Assembly: GCF_003027925.1 (NCBI RefSeq)
Contig: NZ_PYPS01000013.1
Span: forward strand, 98,675 to 162,674
From: Micromonospora sp. RP3T
GTDB lineage: Bacteria; Actinomycetota; Actinomycetes; Mycobacteriales; Micromonosporaceae
Reading direction: 5' to 3'
DNA: 64,000 nucleotides
The position numbers and the translations under genes are program-made. Shown piece by piece: positions 1 to 8,449 of this stretch. Under the pieces are notes generated by a model. That model saw nothing but the letters and a program-made list of their open reading frames with translations, was not told where the DNA came from and did not search any database. How positions within the stretch are numbered: position 1 is the stretch's first letter; every line of letters starts with the position of its first letter.

Positions 1-1
1 C

Positions 2-469
2 GCCCAGGCGTTCCGGCAGAAGCTGGTCTCGATCGGCTTCGACAGCAACATCGGCATGCTGATCGACACCTCCCGCAACGGTTGGGGCGGCGCCGCCCGG
101 CCCACCGGCCCGGGCCCGCTGACCAGCGTGGACGCCTACGTCAACGGTGGTCGGATCGACCGTCGCTTCCACGCCGGCAACTGGTGCAACCAGGCCGGTG
201 CGGGCCTCGGCGAGCGGCCGAAGGCGGCGCCGGAGTCCGGCATCGACGCCTACGTCTGGGTGAAGCCCCCGGGCGAGTCGGACGGCTCCAGCAAGGAGAT
301 CCCGAACAACGAGGGCAAGGGCTTCGACCGGATGTGCGACCCGACGTACACCGGCAACGCCCGCAACGGGAACAGCATGTCCGGTGCCCTGCCGGACGCG
401 CCGATCTCCGGCGCCTGGTTCCCGGCCCAGTTCGCGCAGCTCATGCAGAACGCCTACCCGGCGCTGTAG
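2..469 (+). CDS. Glycoside hydrolase family 6 cellulase, C-terminal part (5' end outside the window)
   Basis: The reading frame is open from the first bases to a TAG at 467-469, so only the last 155 residues are present. They contain GH6 hallmarks: LIDTSRNGWGG, a GNWCN segment and WVKPPGESDG, which in this family line the substrate tunnel near the catalytic site; the chain ends normally. GH6 enzymes are secreted endoglucanases or cellobiohydrolases that cut cellulose beta-1,4 bonds. No carbohydrate-binding module follows the catalytic domain, so any such module must be at the N-terminus, which is not visible. A strong hairpin follows the stop. Confidence 0.9.
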   Translation, partial: AQAFRQKLVSIGFDSNIGMLIDTSRNGWGGAARPTGPGPLTSVDAYVNGGRIDRRFHAGNWCNQAGAGLGERPKAAPESGIDAYVWVKPPGESDGSSKEIPNNEGKGFDRMCDPTYTGNARNGNSMSGALPDAPISGAWFPAQFAQLMQNAYPAL

Positions 470-529
470 AGCCCCGCGGCCGGACCACCCGCCGCGGCGG
501 GAGTGAGGCACCGCCGCGCGGGTTTCCCC

Positions 530-565
530 GGGCCCCTGGTCGACGCCCACGTCGACCAGGGGCCC
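530..565. terminator. Hairpin terminator between convergent genes
   Basis: A 15-bp perfect inverted repeat (530-544 with 551-565) has a six-base loop and lies between the GH6 stop and the stop of the convergent small acidic gene. It has no T-tract, as is usual for GC-rich actinomycete terminators, and can serve both strands. Confidence 0.75.
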
Positions 566-579
566 CCGGCCGTTTCCGG

Positions 580-963
580 TCAGGGCACCGTCTTCTCGAT
601 CGCCGCGCGGCCCAGCTCGGCCAGGTCACGGCGGGCCCGCTCGACGTTCTCCGGGGTCACGTCCTGGCCACGGGCCCGGACCAGGTCCTCCGGTTCCCAG
701 GGCTGCTCGGCGCCGGTACGGATGTTGTCCCCGCCCGCGCCGGTGCCGGTGCCGGTCGCGCCGGTGCCGGCCGCGTACGGGTCGCCGAGGAGGTCCGGCG
801 AGCCGGTGTCCGGCACCGCGCCGTTCGGCTCGGCGAACGCGGGATTGTCCGGATCGGTGCCACCGCCGCGGAACTGCGGCACCGTGCTGTCGTCGTCCAC
901 CGCGGCGGCCACCTCGGGGGTCTCCTCCAGCGGTCGCTCGCCACCGGGGTCACGATCGGTCAT
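580..963 (-). CDS. Small acidic conserved hypothetical protein
   Basis: This encodes 127 residues. ATG at 963 is chosen over an in-frame ATG 21 bases upstream because a GGAGG-like ribosome site lies between the two. The protein is rich in Asp, Glu, Gly and Pro, with a low-complexity Gly/Thr/Ala stretch near the middle and a short helical C-terminus (ENVERARRDLAELGRAAI). No signal peptide or membrane segment is visible. I do not recognise the family. It is convergent with the GH6 gene and has its own upstream region, so it is probably monocistronic. Confidence 0.6.
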   Translation of the reverse strand: MTDRDPGGERPLEETPEVAAAVDDDSTVPQFRGGGTDPDNPAFAEPNGAVPDTGSPDLLGDPYAAGTGATGTGTGAGGDNIRTGAEQPWEPEDLVRARGQDVTPENVERARRDLAELGRAAIEKTVP

Positions 964-1050
964 GCTGCTGCCTCCTGTCCCCATCCGCGCCTGGCGTACC
1001 CGGTGCGACGCCGGGCATGCCGGCCGGTCGGAGTGGGGATCCGGCGCGAC

Positions 1051-1371
1051 TCAGGAGTCGTCGGAGCGCGCCGGTGGGGCCTCGGTCGGGCGCAGCCGCT
1101 GCCAGAGCAGCATGAGCAGCCCGAAGACCAGCATCACCGCCCCGGCCCACAGGTTGATCCGCAGGCCCTGCGCCTTGTCGATCTCGGCCGACGAGTCGAA
1201 GAGTCCCATCAGACCGACGATCAGCCCGTACGCGACGAACAGCCCGCCGATGACCCGGCGGATGTCGAACAGCCGGGCCGCGGCGGAGCTCGCCTCCCGG
1301 GCGTCCTCGGTCTCGTCGACCAGCGGGTCGTGGGCCTCGCCGCCCTGGTAGCGGTCCGCGTTGTCTGCCAT
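1051..1371 (-). CDS. Small two-helix membrane protein, partner of the downstream-oriented symporter
   Basis: The product has 106 residues. A polar N-terminus of about 35 residues precedes a hydrophobic segment around 40-58, a short loop, and a second segment around 74-90, then a basic/polar tail. It begins 16 bases after the stop of the sodium:solute symporter gene on the same strand, so the two are very likely one transcription unit. Small membrane proteins often sit next to SSS-family transporters, but I cannot name this one; a role as an accessory subunit is inference from position only. Confidence 0.65.
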   Translation of the reverse strand: MADNADRYQGGEAHDPLVDETEDAREASSAAARLFDIRRVIGGLFVAYGLIVGLMGLFDSSAEIDKAQGLRINLWAGAVMLVFGLLMLLWQRLRPTEAPPARSDDS

Positions 1372-1387
1372 GACGTGGGTCCCTTCC

Positions 1388-3043
1388 TCAGAAGACCGGG
1401 ATGTAGAAGAGCGCGGCGAGCACCACGGCGACGACGCCGAGCAGCACCGGGGAGCGGTACCAGGCCGCGTCGCCGGCCAGCGAGTCGTCGGCGAGAGTGG
1501 TGTCGCTGAGGCCGTACACCAGGCCGGTCAGCTCGTCGTTCGTCTTCGGCCGGGTCAGCGGCGTGATGATCGCGGCCACCACGGCGACGGTGACGAAGGC
1601 CAGGCCGGCGCCCCAGAAGCTCTCCTCCAGGTCCGAGTTGAAGCTGATCACGCCGGTCTTGTAGAGCAGGTAGGTGGCGATCGCCACCACGGTGCCGGAC
1701 AGCAGCGACCAGAAGCCGGCCAGCGCGCTCATCCGCCGCCAGAACATGCCGATGATGAACGTCCCGAACAGCGGCGCGTTGAAGACCGAGAACAGCGCCT
1801 GGATGTAGTTCATGATGTTGCTGAAGCCGGCCGCGATGAACGCCGTGCCGATGCCCACCACCACCGCGATCACGGTGGCGATCCGGCCCACCTTCACGTA
1901 GTACTCGTCCGGGCGGTCCCGCCGGAAGTACGCCTGCCAGATGTCGTACGTGAAGACGGTGTTGAACCCGCTGACGTTGGCCGCCATGCCAGCCATGAAC
2001 GACGCCACCAGGCCGGTGACCGCGATGCCGAGCACGCCGTTGGGGAGCAGGTCGCGCATGAGCAGCGGGATGGCGTTGTTGTAGACCAGGTCCCCCTGGT
2101 CGGCGCCCAGCCCCTTGACCGTGATCAGGGCGATCAGGCCGGGAATCACGGTGACCAGCGGGATGAGCAGCTTCGGGTACGCCCCGATGATCGGCGTACG
2201 CCGGGCGGCGCTCATGTTCCGCGCCGACAGGGCGCGCTGCACCTCGGCGAAGTTGGTGGTCCAGTAGCCGAAGGAGAGCACGAAGCCGAGACCGAAGACG
2301 ATGCCCAGCCAGTGCGCGCCGAGCGGGTTGTCGGTGCTGCCGGTGCCCTGCCAGGCGTGCAGACCGGCCTCGCCGAGCTTGGACTCGCGTACCGCGTCCA
2401 TCAGGCCGCTCACGCCGCCGACCTTGACCAGGCCGATCACCGTGATCGGCACCAGGCCGGCGATGATCACGAAGAACTGGAGCACCTCGTTGTAGATCGC
2501 GCCGGAGAGCCCGCCGACGGTGATGTACGCCAGCACGATCACCGCGCCGACCACGATCGCGATCCAGAGCGGCCAGCCGAGCAGCGCCTGCATGATCAGC
2601 GCCAGCGCGTAGAGGTTGACGCCGGCGATCAGCACCTGGGCGACCGCGAAGCTGATCGCGTTGAGCAGGTGGGTGGGGCGGTTGAAGCGCAGCCGCAGGT
2701 ATTCCGGGACGCTGCGGACCTTCGAGCCGTAGTAGAACGGCATCATCACGATGCCGAGGAAGACCATCGCCGGCACCGCGCCGATCCAGTAGTAGTGCAC
2801 CGTCATGATGCCGTACTGGGCGCCGTTGGCGGCCATGCCGATGATCTCCAGCGCGCCCAGGTTCGCCGAGACGAACGCCAGGCCGGTGACCCAGGCGGGC
2901 AACGACCGCCCGGACAGGAAGAAGTCGACGCTGGTCTTGATGGCGCGCCGGGCGGCGAAGCCGACCCCCAGCACCGTGACGAAGTAGAGCGCCAGGATCA
3001 GGTAGTCCAGGGCGTTCATGTTCAACCGTAGGCCGCTGCCCAT
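1388..3043 (-). CDS. Sodium:solute symporter (SSS family, SGLT-like)
   Basis: The product has 551 residues and some 13-14 hydrophobic segments. The N-terminal FFLSGRSLPAWVTG and IIGMAANGAQYG segments match the SSS consensus around the sodium and sugar sites of SGLT-type proteins, and VPEYLRLRF follows as expected. The family couples sodium entry to uptake of sugars, myo-inositol, proline or similar solutes; the SGLT-like pattern favours a sugar, but the substrate is not shown. ATG at 3043 has a GGGGAG ribosome site. The small membrane protein gene follows after 16 bases. A palindromic repeat pair lies upstream. Confidence 0.88.
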   Translation of the reverse strand: MGSGLRLNMNALDYLILALYFVTVLGVGFAARRAIKTSVDFFLSGRSLPAWVTGLAFVSANLGALEIIGMAANGAQYGIMTVHYYWIGAVPAMVFLGIVMMPFYYGSKVRSVPEYLRLRFNRPTHLLNAISFAVAQVLIAGVNLYALALIMQALLGWPLWIAIVVGAVIVLAYITVGGLSGAIYNEVLQFFVIIAGLVPITVIGLVKVGGVSGLMDAVRESKLGEAGLHAWQGTGSTDNPLGAHWLGIVFGLGFVLSFGYWTTNFAEVQRALSARNMSAARRTPIIGAYPKLLIPLVTVIPGLIALITVKGLGADQGDLVYNNAIPLLMRDLLPNGVLGIAVTGLVASFMAGMAANVSGFNTVFTYDIWQAYFRRDRPDEYYVKVGRIATVIAVVVGIGTAFIAAGFSNIMNYIQALFSVFNAPLFGTFIIGMFWRRMSALAGFWSLLSGTVVAIATYLLYKTGVISFNSDLEESFWGAGLAFVTVAVVAAIITPLTRPKTNDELTGLVYGLSDTTLADDSLAGDAAWYRSPVLLGVVAVVLAALFYIPVF

Positions 3044-3134
3044 GCCTGTTGCTCCCCTCGTGTGGGTGCGTGCTGCGGCGGCAGGTACCCCGATCGCGAT
3101 GTTTCATGCCTACTGTTCGATCCACTTGAGGCGC

Positions 3135-3183
3135 AAGAAGGGGCCCCTTCTTAACGCCTGGCGTCGAGAAGGGGCCCCTTCTC
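3135..3183. repeat. Pair of 18-bp GGGGCCCC-centred palindromes
   Basis: Two perfect 18-bp palindromes, 3135-3152 and 3166-3183, share the core AGAAGGGGCCCCTTCT and are separated by a 13-base spacer that begins AACGCC. The same core-plus-TTAACG arrangement recurs at 18457, 22508 and 24045. Here it lies between the symporter start and the end of the acidic 380-residue gene, both on the minus strand, where it could act as a terminator. Confidence 0.8.
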
Positions 3184-3221
3184 ACCTACCGGCTGGCCGG
3201 TGAGGTGCAGGTGGCGGTGCC

Positions 3222-4364
3222 TCAGCGGCCCAGCACGCGGTCCAGGAAGTCGCGGTAGCCGCGCACGGCCACCCGGAGCTGCTCGGTGTCGGACGAACCG
3301 GACTCCTGCCAGGTGCCCAGCTTGGTGCGCTGCTCCCGCAGCGCCGTGGACAGCGCCTCGATCGCCTCCTCGACCAGCGACTCCGCCTCGCCGACTGCGG
3401 CCTTCGGGTCGTCCACGAAGCGCAGTTGGACGTCGCGCCAGCGGTCCCGGAAGCCCTGCGCCGCGTCGGAGTCGAACAGCGTCGCCGCGTCGGCCGGCAC
3501 CGCGCCGGACGTGCCCCGGCCCGCGCCGGCCAACGCCGCGCCGCCGGCTGCCGCGCCCGCCGCCGCGGTGGCGGTGGCCGGGTCGACGGTGTCGTGGTGC
3601 CGCCCGGACCCGTCGGCGTCGGCGCGAACCGGCACGGCGTCCGGGTCCACCAGACCCGGCTCGGGGCTGCCGTAGCCGACCGCGCCGGCGGCCACCGCGT
3701 CGTCCCGGTCGCGGTCGGCGACCACCGTGTCGTGCCGGTCGGCGCGCACCGCGTCGTCGTGGCGGTCGCTCACCGTGTCGTCGTCCCGGTCCGCGTCGTC
3801 GACGACGGTGTCCGGCCGGTCCGCGTCGGGGTGCTCGGCCGCCCAGCGGTCCCGGTCGTGCAGCCGGTCCCCGGCGGTCGGGTCGGCCCGCTCGTCGTCC
3901 AGCGGGTCGGTGCGCCCGGGTGCGCCGTCGCCCGGCGCGGCGGTGTCCTCACGACGCGCGTCCCGCTCGTCCTGCGGACGGCCGCCGGCCAGCGCCGAGG
4001 CGGCCACCGCGTCGCCCACCGTGGCCGCGCAGAACGCCGTCGGGAGCGGCGCCGGCTCGTGGAAGGCGGGCCGCTCGCCGTCCCGCGTCCCGTCGGCGTC
4101 GTCCGACCGGTTCGCCGCGTCGCGCAGCTCGTCGGCGTCGTACGCCCGGGTCTCGTCGGGCCGGGCGTCCGGCCCGTCGGTCACGGCCGGGTCGTCGAAC
4201 GTGCCCCGGTCGTCGAGCGCGTCCTCCGGAAGCTCGGCCCGGCCGGCGCGGTCGGTCCCCGACCGGTCGGCGTGGGCGTGGTCGTCCGGCGGCGGGACCG
4301 GCACCGGCGCGGATCGTACGGTCTCCGGGTGCTCCGGCGTGACCTGCTGCTCTTCGTGGCGCAT
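3222..4364 (-). CDS. Acidic low-complexity protein with C-terminal domain shared with its neighbour
   Basis: The product has 380 residues. Residues 1 to about 285 are highly charged and repetitive, with Asp/Arg/His runs such as DRHDDAVRADRHD, and an Ala/Gly patch follows. The last 95 residues form a helical domain (FRDRWRDVQLRFVDDPKAAV) that clearly resembles the C-terminal domain of the adjacent 199-residue protein (WEELQVRFVDSPAETV), so the two are paralogues in tandem. No membrane anchor is seen, unlike the neighbour. GAGGAG precedes the ATG by eight bases, and the gap to the upstream gene is 12 bases, indicating an operon. Function unknown. Confidence 0.7.
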   Translation of the reverse strand: MRHEEQQVTPEHPETVRSAPVPVPPPDDHAHADRSGTDRAGRAELPEDALDDRGTFDDPAVTDGPDARPDETRAYDADELRDAANRSDDADGTRDGERPAFHEPAPLPTAFCAATVGDAVAASALAGGRPQDERDARREDTAAPGDGAPGRTDPLDDERADPTAGDRLHDRDRWAAEHPDADRPDTVVDDADRDDDTVSDRHDDAVRADRHDTVVADRDRDDAVAAGAVGYGSPEPGLVDPDAVPVRADADGSGRHHDTVDPATATAAAGAAAGGAALAGAGRGTSGAVPADAATLFDSDAAQGFRDRWRDVQLRFVDDPKAAVGEAESLVEEAIEALSTALREQRTKLGTWQESGSSDTEQLRVAVRGYRDFLDRVLGR

Positions 4365-4376
4365 GGCGGCGGCTCC

Positions 4377-4976
4377 TCAGCGGCTCGTGGCGTCGTGCTC
4401 GGGGTCGGGGTCGGGGTGGCGCTGCTCCGGCGACCGCTGGCCGACGGGGTCCGCGCCGAGCAGGTCGGCGAAGAGGGCCCGGTAGTGCACCAGCGCCTGG
4501 CGGAGATCCTCGGTGCCGGCCTCGCCGCGTTCGTTGCGCTGCCGGATCTCGTGGGCGTCGCGGTAGTGGGTGAGCGTGCGGGCGTGCTCGACGGAGAGAT
4601 GGGCGATCTGGTCGGAGAAGTCCCCGGTGGGGTATCCGCGCTCCGCGATCAGGTGACTGACCAGCTCGTCGGCGTCGCCGACGGTTTCGGCCGGCGAGTC
4701 CACGAAACGCACCTGGAGTTCCTCCCAGGCGGCGGCGTACCGGGCCCGGGACTCCGGGGTGAGCGGGGTCAGCTCCAGATCGGCGTGCCGACGCTCGCGC
4801 TCCCGCAGCTCCCGCTCGGCGGCGCCGCGGCTGTCCTGCTCGGCGACGACCCGGTCGTACTCCGGGCCGAAGCGCTGCCGCAGCGCCCGTCGGCGGTTCG
4901 CGACCACGGCGAACGCGACAAGCGCGGCGACCACGGCGACGACGATGACTATGACGACTACCTGCGTGGGCGACAT
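4377..4976 (-). CDS. Membrane-anchored protein, paralogous to the downstream acidic protein
   Basis: ATG at 4976 is chosen because AAGGAGGA lies just upstream; a longer frame to 5090 lacks such a site. The 199-residue product starts with one transmembrane helix (VVVIVIVVAVVAALVAFAVV, about 6-25), then a basic stop-transfer and a charged cytoplasmic helical region. The C-terminal domain with LQVRFVDSPAETVGDADELV is shared with the next gene. The pair looks like a membrane-anchored and a soluble version of one domain. Similar proteins are common in actinomycetes, but I know no assigned function. Confidence 0.7.
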   Translation of the reverse strand: MSPTQVVVIVIVVAVVAALVAFAVVANRRRALRQRFGPEYDRVVAEQDSRGAAERELRERERRHADLELTPLTPESRARYAAAWEELQVRFVDSPAETVGDADELVSHLIAERGYPTGDFSDQIAHLSVEHARTLTHYRDAHEIRQRNERGEAGTEDLRQALVHYRALFADLLGADPVGQRSPEQRHPDPDPEHDATSR

Positions 4977-5278
4977 GGCTCCTCCTTCGCCAGCTGGTAT
5001 TCCCTCCTCCGGGTGATCGCCAATCCCGTTCCGGGGCACTTTCCCGGGTCGGGTGCCCGGCGCGCGGCCCGCGGCCGCCGGTCCGGCCATGCGACGGGGG
5101 TCCGACGGGGCCCGCCAGGACCATCTCGGACCGTAGTGAGCGGCGAGACGGCCGGTAGTGCATCCGTCGGGGATTACGTATCCTGCCCAAGGCGTCCGGG
5201 CCGGGTCCCGGCGTCGTGGCCGTCGACCTGACGGCCACTGCCGGCGCCACCCAGCGAACCTTCCCGGGCGAGGTCTGA
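4977..5278. other. Intergenic region between divergent genes, no gene seen
   Basis: These 302 bases separate the minus-strand anchored protein from the plus-strand conservon. They must hold both promoters, but I could not pick -35/-10 boxes with confidence. The only AT-richer spot, around 5170-5180 (GGATTACGTATCC), is a plausible -10 region for the conservon. Confidence 0.35.
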
Positions 5279-7648
5279 TTGAACACCCGCGACTGGCCGA
5301 TCCGCGCCAAGCTGACCGCGCTGGTCATCGGCCCGGTGACCGGGCTGCTGGCACTGTGGATCTTCGCCACCACGCTCGCCTTCGGGCCCGCGCTCGACCT
5401 GCTCGCGACCCGCACCCTGCTGTACGACCTGGGCCGGCCGGGCGAGAACGTGGTGGCCGAGTTGCAGCGGGAACGGCGGCTCTCCGTGGTCCAGCTCGCC
5501 GGGAACGGCGTCCTGCCGGAGCTGGCCGCGCAACGCGACCGCACCGACCGGGCCGTCGACGAGCTGCGCCGCCGGATCGACGGCGAGGCGTTGCGCGACG
5601 CGGCCGACGACCAGCTCGACGCGCGCCTCGACCAACTGGGCTCGGCGCTGGAGGCGCTCCCCGCGGGGCGGGTCTTCATCGACGACCGGAAGGTCGACCG
5701 GGCCGGCGCGGTCGGGCTCTACAGCGGGATGATCGGTTCGGCGTTCCAGGCGTTCTCCGCCATGGCGATGCTGCCCGACGTGCGGCTCAACCGGGAGGCG
5801 TCGGCGCTCACCGCGCTGGGCCGCTCCCGTGAGCTGCTCGGCCAGGCCGACGCGCTGCTGGCCGGTGCCGTCACCGCCGGCCGGTACGCCGACGGCGAGC
5901 ACGAGCAACTGGTGCGCACCGTGGAGAACCAGCGGTTCCTGGCCGAGAACGCGGTCGCCGACCTGCCGCCCGACGAGCGGGCCGGCTACCAACGACTCAC
6001 CGAGGGCACCGCGTTTCTCCGGCTGCGCGCGCTCCAGGACACGCTGATCCGCGCCGACGACCTCCCCGCCGGCTTCGACGTCCGGGCCTGGGAGGCCGGC
6101 CACGCGGAGGTCTGGCAGGGCCTGCGGGACTTCGAGCTGCGCGGCGCGGACAGCCTCGCCGAACGGTCGGTGCCGATCGCGGTACGCATCCTGGTCCAGC
6201 TCGCCGCCGCCGGCGTGCTCGGCCTGGTCGCCATCGTGGTCTGCGTGCTGGTGGCGCTGCGGGTCGGCCGGTCGCTGGCGCACCGGCTGACCGGCGTCCG
6301 CACCGCCGCGACCGAGGTGGCCGAGCAGCGGCTGCCCGACGTGGTCGCCCGGCTGCGCCGGGGCGAGGAGGTCGACGTCGACCGCGAGGCCCCGGAGCTG
6401 GACCACGGCGGGGACGAGATCGGCCAGGTGGCGCGCGCCTTCAACGAGGTACGCCGGACCGCCGTCCGGGCCGCGGCCGACGAGGTCACCCTGCGCCGCG
6501 GCTTCAACGAGGTCATCCTCAACCTCGCCCGGCGCAGCCAGGGCCTGGTGCACCGGCAGTTGGCGCTGCTGGACCGGCTGGAGCGGCGCACCGAGGACCC
6601 GGACGAGCTGGCCGGGCTGTTCCAGGTCGACCACCTCGCCACCCGGCTCCGCCGGCACGCCGAGGACCTGGTCATCCTGGCCGGGGCCGCGCCCGGCCGG
6701 GGTTGGCGTCGGCCGGTCGCCGCGGTGGACGTGATGCGCGGGGCGATCTCCGAGGTCGAGGCGTACGACCGGGTCGACGTGGGCGAGGTGCAGCCGGCCG
6801 GGGTGCTCGGCCGGGCCGTCGGCGACGTGATCCACCTGCTCGCCGAGCTGATCGAGAACGCGACCGCGTTCTCCCCGCCGGGCACCCGGGTGGACGTCAC
6901 CGGCCGGACCGTGCCGGGCGGCTACACCATCGAGATCACCGATCGAGGGCTCGGCATGTCACCGCCGGCCATGGCCACCGCCAACCGCAAGCTGGCCGCC
7001 CCGCCCGAGTTCGACCCGACCGACAGCGCCCGGCTGGGCCTGTTCGTGGTGGCCCGGTTGGCCGCGCGGCACGGCGTCCGGGTGGAGCTGCGGCGGGGCC
7101 GGCCGGCCGGGACGATCGCGGCGGTCCTCGTCCCGTCGGATCTGATCACCGACGAGCCGCCGGTCGGCCCGGACGCCACCACCGGCCCGGAGCGGCGCCG
7201 GATGGCGAAGGTGAGCCGGCTGACCACGGTGCCCCGCGGGCGGCCCACCCGACCGGGCCGGGAGCGTCCCGAGTCCACCGTCATCCCGTTGCCGGCCGCC
7301 CGGCCCTCGACCGTGGAACCGCCCGCCGACGGCGACGGCCTGCCCCGGCGGGTGCGCCGGCGCGGCCCGGCCCGACCCCGCGCGGTGGTCAACGACACCC
7401 CGGCCAGCCGCCCGCCGGAGGAGGCCCGCCGCACCATGTCCGCGTTGCAGGCCGGCACCGCGCGCGGACGCCGGGACGGCACGCGTGCCACCGGCAACCC
7501 GACGGTCGCGCGGATCCGGGGCACCGTTCCCGACCCGCCCACCGACGTGCCGGCGGACCCCGGTACGCCGGCCACCGCGCCGGAGCCGGCCCCGGAGCCC
7601 TCCCCGCCGGCGCCGGACCAACGAACCGCGACTGAGAGGGACGCCTAG
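5279..7648 (+). CDS. cvnA: Conservon sensor kinase CvnA-type (NIT domain, HAMP, HATPase)
   Basis: The product has 789 residues from a TTG start with GAGG five bases before it. A membrane helix at about 15-37 and another at 302-325 flank an extracellular nitrate/nitrite-sensing-like domain. A HAMP-like linker follows, then a histidine-kinase-type ATPase with N box ELIENATAFSP (about 522), DRGLGMSPP and LGLFVVARLAARHG. The C-terminal 170 residues are a disordered Pro/Arg-rich tail, usual in CvnA proteins. A canonical phosphoacceptor H box is not evident. It heads the four-gene conservon; its TAG overlaps the next GTG (TAGTG). Conservons form membrane-linked complexes resembling eukaryotic G-protein systems. 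Confidence 0.9.
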   Translation: MNTRDWPIRAKLTALVIGPVTGLLALWIFATTLAFGPALDLLATRTLLYDLGRPGENVVAELQRERRLSVVQLAGNGVLPELAAQRDRTDRAVDELRRRIDGEALRDAADDQLDARLDQLGSALEALPAGRVFIDDRKVDRAGAVGLYSGMIGSAFQAFSAMAMLPDVRLNREASALTALGRSRELLGQADALLAGAVTAGRYADGEHEQLVRTVENQRFLAENAVADLPPDERAGYQRLTEGTAFLRLRALQDTLIRADDLPAGFDVRAWEAGHAEVWQGLRDFELRGADSLAERSVPIAVRILVQLAAAGVLGLVAIVVCVLVALRVGRSLAHRLTGVRTAATEVAEQRLPDVVARLRRGEEVDVDREAPELDHGGDEIGQVARAFNEVRRTAVRAAADEVTLRRGFNEVILNLARRSQGLVHRQLALLDRLERRTEDPDELAGLFQVDHLATRLRRHAEDLVILAGAAPGRGWRRPVAAVDVMRGAISEVEAYDRVDVGEVQPAGVLGRAVGDVIHLLAELIENATAFSPPGTRVDVTGRTVPGGYTIEITDRGLGMSPPAMATANRKLAAPPEFDPTDSARLGLFVVARLAARHGVRVELRRGRPAGTIAAVLVPSDLITDEPPVGPDATTGPERRRMAKVSRLTTVPRGRPTRPGRERPESTVIPLPAARPSTVEPPADGDGLPRRVRRRGPARPRAVVNDTPASRPPEEARRTMSALQAGTARGRRDGTRATGNPTVARIRGTVPDPPTDVPADPGTPATAPEPAPEPSPPAPDQRTATERDA

Positions 7649-8070
7649 TGGTGCACACGACGCGGCAGAACGCCGATCTCGACTGGCTGCTCGACGACCT
7701 GGTGGAGCGGGTGCCGGCCGCCAGCCGGGCGGTGGTGCTCTCGGCGGACGGGCTGCTGCTCGGCGCCTCCACCGACCAGGACCGCACCGACGCGGAGCAC
7801 CTCTGCGCGCTGGCCTCCGGCTTCTCCGGGCTGGCCAAGGGGGCCACCCGGCACCTGGGCGGCGGCGCGGTCCGGCAGACGGTGGTGGAGATGGAGTCGG
7901 CGTACCTGTTCGTCACGGCCGCCGGGCAGGGCGCCTGCCTGGCCGTGGCAAGCGACGCGGACGCCGACATCGGCCTGGTGGCGTACGAGATGGCGATGCT
8001 GGTGATCCGCGTCGGGGAGAACCTGGCCGCGCCGGCCCGGATCCCGGGGGAGCCCACCGATGCGAGCTGA
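7648..8070 (+). CDS. cvnB: Roadblock/LC7 domain protein of the conservon
   Basis: The 140-residue product is a single roadblock/LC7 domain (LDDLVERVPAASRAVVLSADGLLLGAS, with the GLLLG turn and a beta-sheet repeat to residue 125). Such proteins act with small GTPases as regulators or GAPs; in conservons CvnB partners CvnD and the kinase. GTG start overlaps the stop of cvnA, and its own TGA lies 11 bases into cvnC, so translation is coupled through the operon. Confidence 0.92.
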   Translation: MVHTTRQNADLDWLLDDLVERVPAASRAVVLSADGLLLGASTDQDRTDAEHLCALASGFSGLAKGATRHLGGGAVRQTVVEMESAYLFVTAAGQGACLAVASDADADIGLVAYEMAMLVIRVGENLAAPARIPGEPTDAS

Positions 8071-8449
8071 GTGGCCCGGGCCGCAGCACGAGTGGCTCGA
8101 TGCCGACGCCGGCCCGGTGGTGCGTCCGTACACGCTCACCGGCGGCCGGGTGCGCCCGCCGGTCGACGGGTTCGACCTGCTGGCGTTCGTGCTGACCACG
8201 TCCGCGGCCGTGCCGGCCGGGGTGCCCGGTCTCCAGCCGGAGCACCGCCGCCTGGTCGAGCTGGCCCGGCGGCCGAAGGCCGTGGCCGACCTCGCTGCCG
8301 ACCTGGACCTCGCCGTGGGCGTGGTCCGGGTGCTGCTCGGCGACCTCCTCGCCCATGGGTTCGTCGCGGTGCACCGGCCACCGGCCACCGCGTACCTGCC
8401 CGACGACAACATCCTCAAGGCGGTGGTCAATGGACTCCGTGCGCTTTGA
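8060..8449 (+). CDS. cvnC: DUF742 protein of the conservon
   Basis: The 129-residue product has the DUF742 pattern: VRPYTLTGGRVRPP near the start, then a winged-helix-like C-terminal part (LARRPKAVADLAADLDLAVGVVRVLLGDLLAHGFV) and the ending YLPDDNILKAVVNGLRAL. In conservons CvnC is the third subunit and is thought to help link roadblock and GTPase proteins to the kinase. It overlaps cvnB by 11 bases and cvnD by 20. Confidence 0.92.
   Translation: MRAEWPGPQHEWLDADAGPVVRPYTLTGGRVRPPVDGFDLLAFVLTTSAAVPAGVPGLQPEHRRLVELARRPKAVADLAADLDLAVGVVRVLLGDLLAHGFVAVHRPPATAYLPDDNILKAVVNGLRAL

Noticed and set aside
1361..3031. A 556-codon open frame opposite the sodium:solute symporter gene
   Set aside because: It is a mirror frame caused by high third-position GC; it is very rich in His, Gln, Arg and Asp, has no domain, and lies exactly over a conserved transporter.
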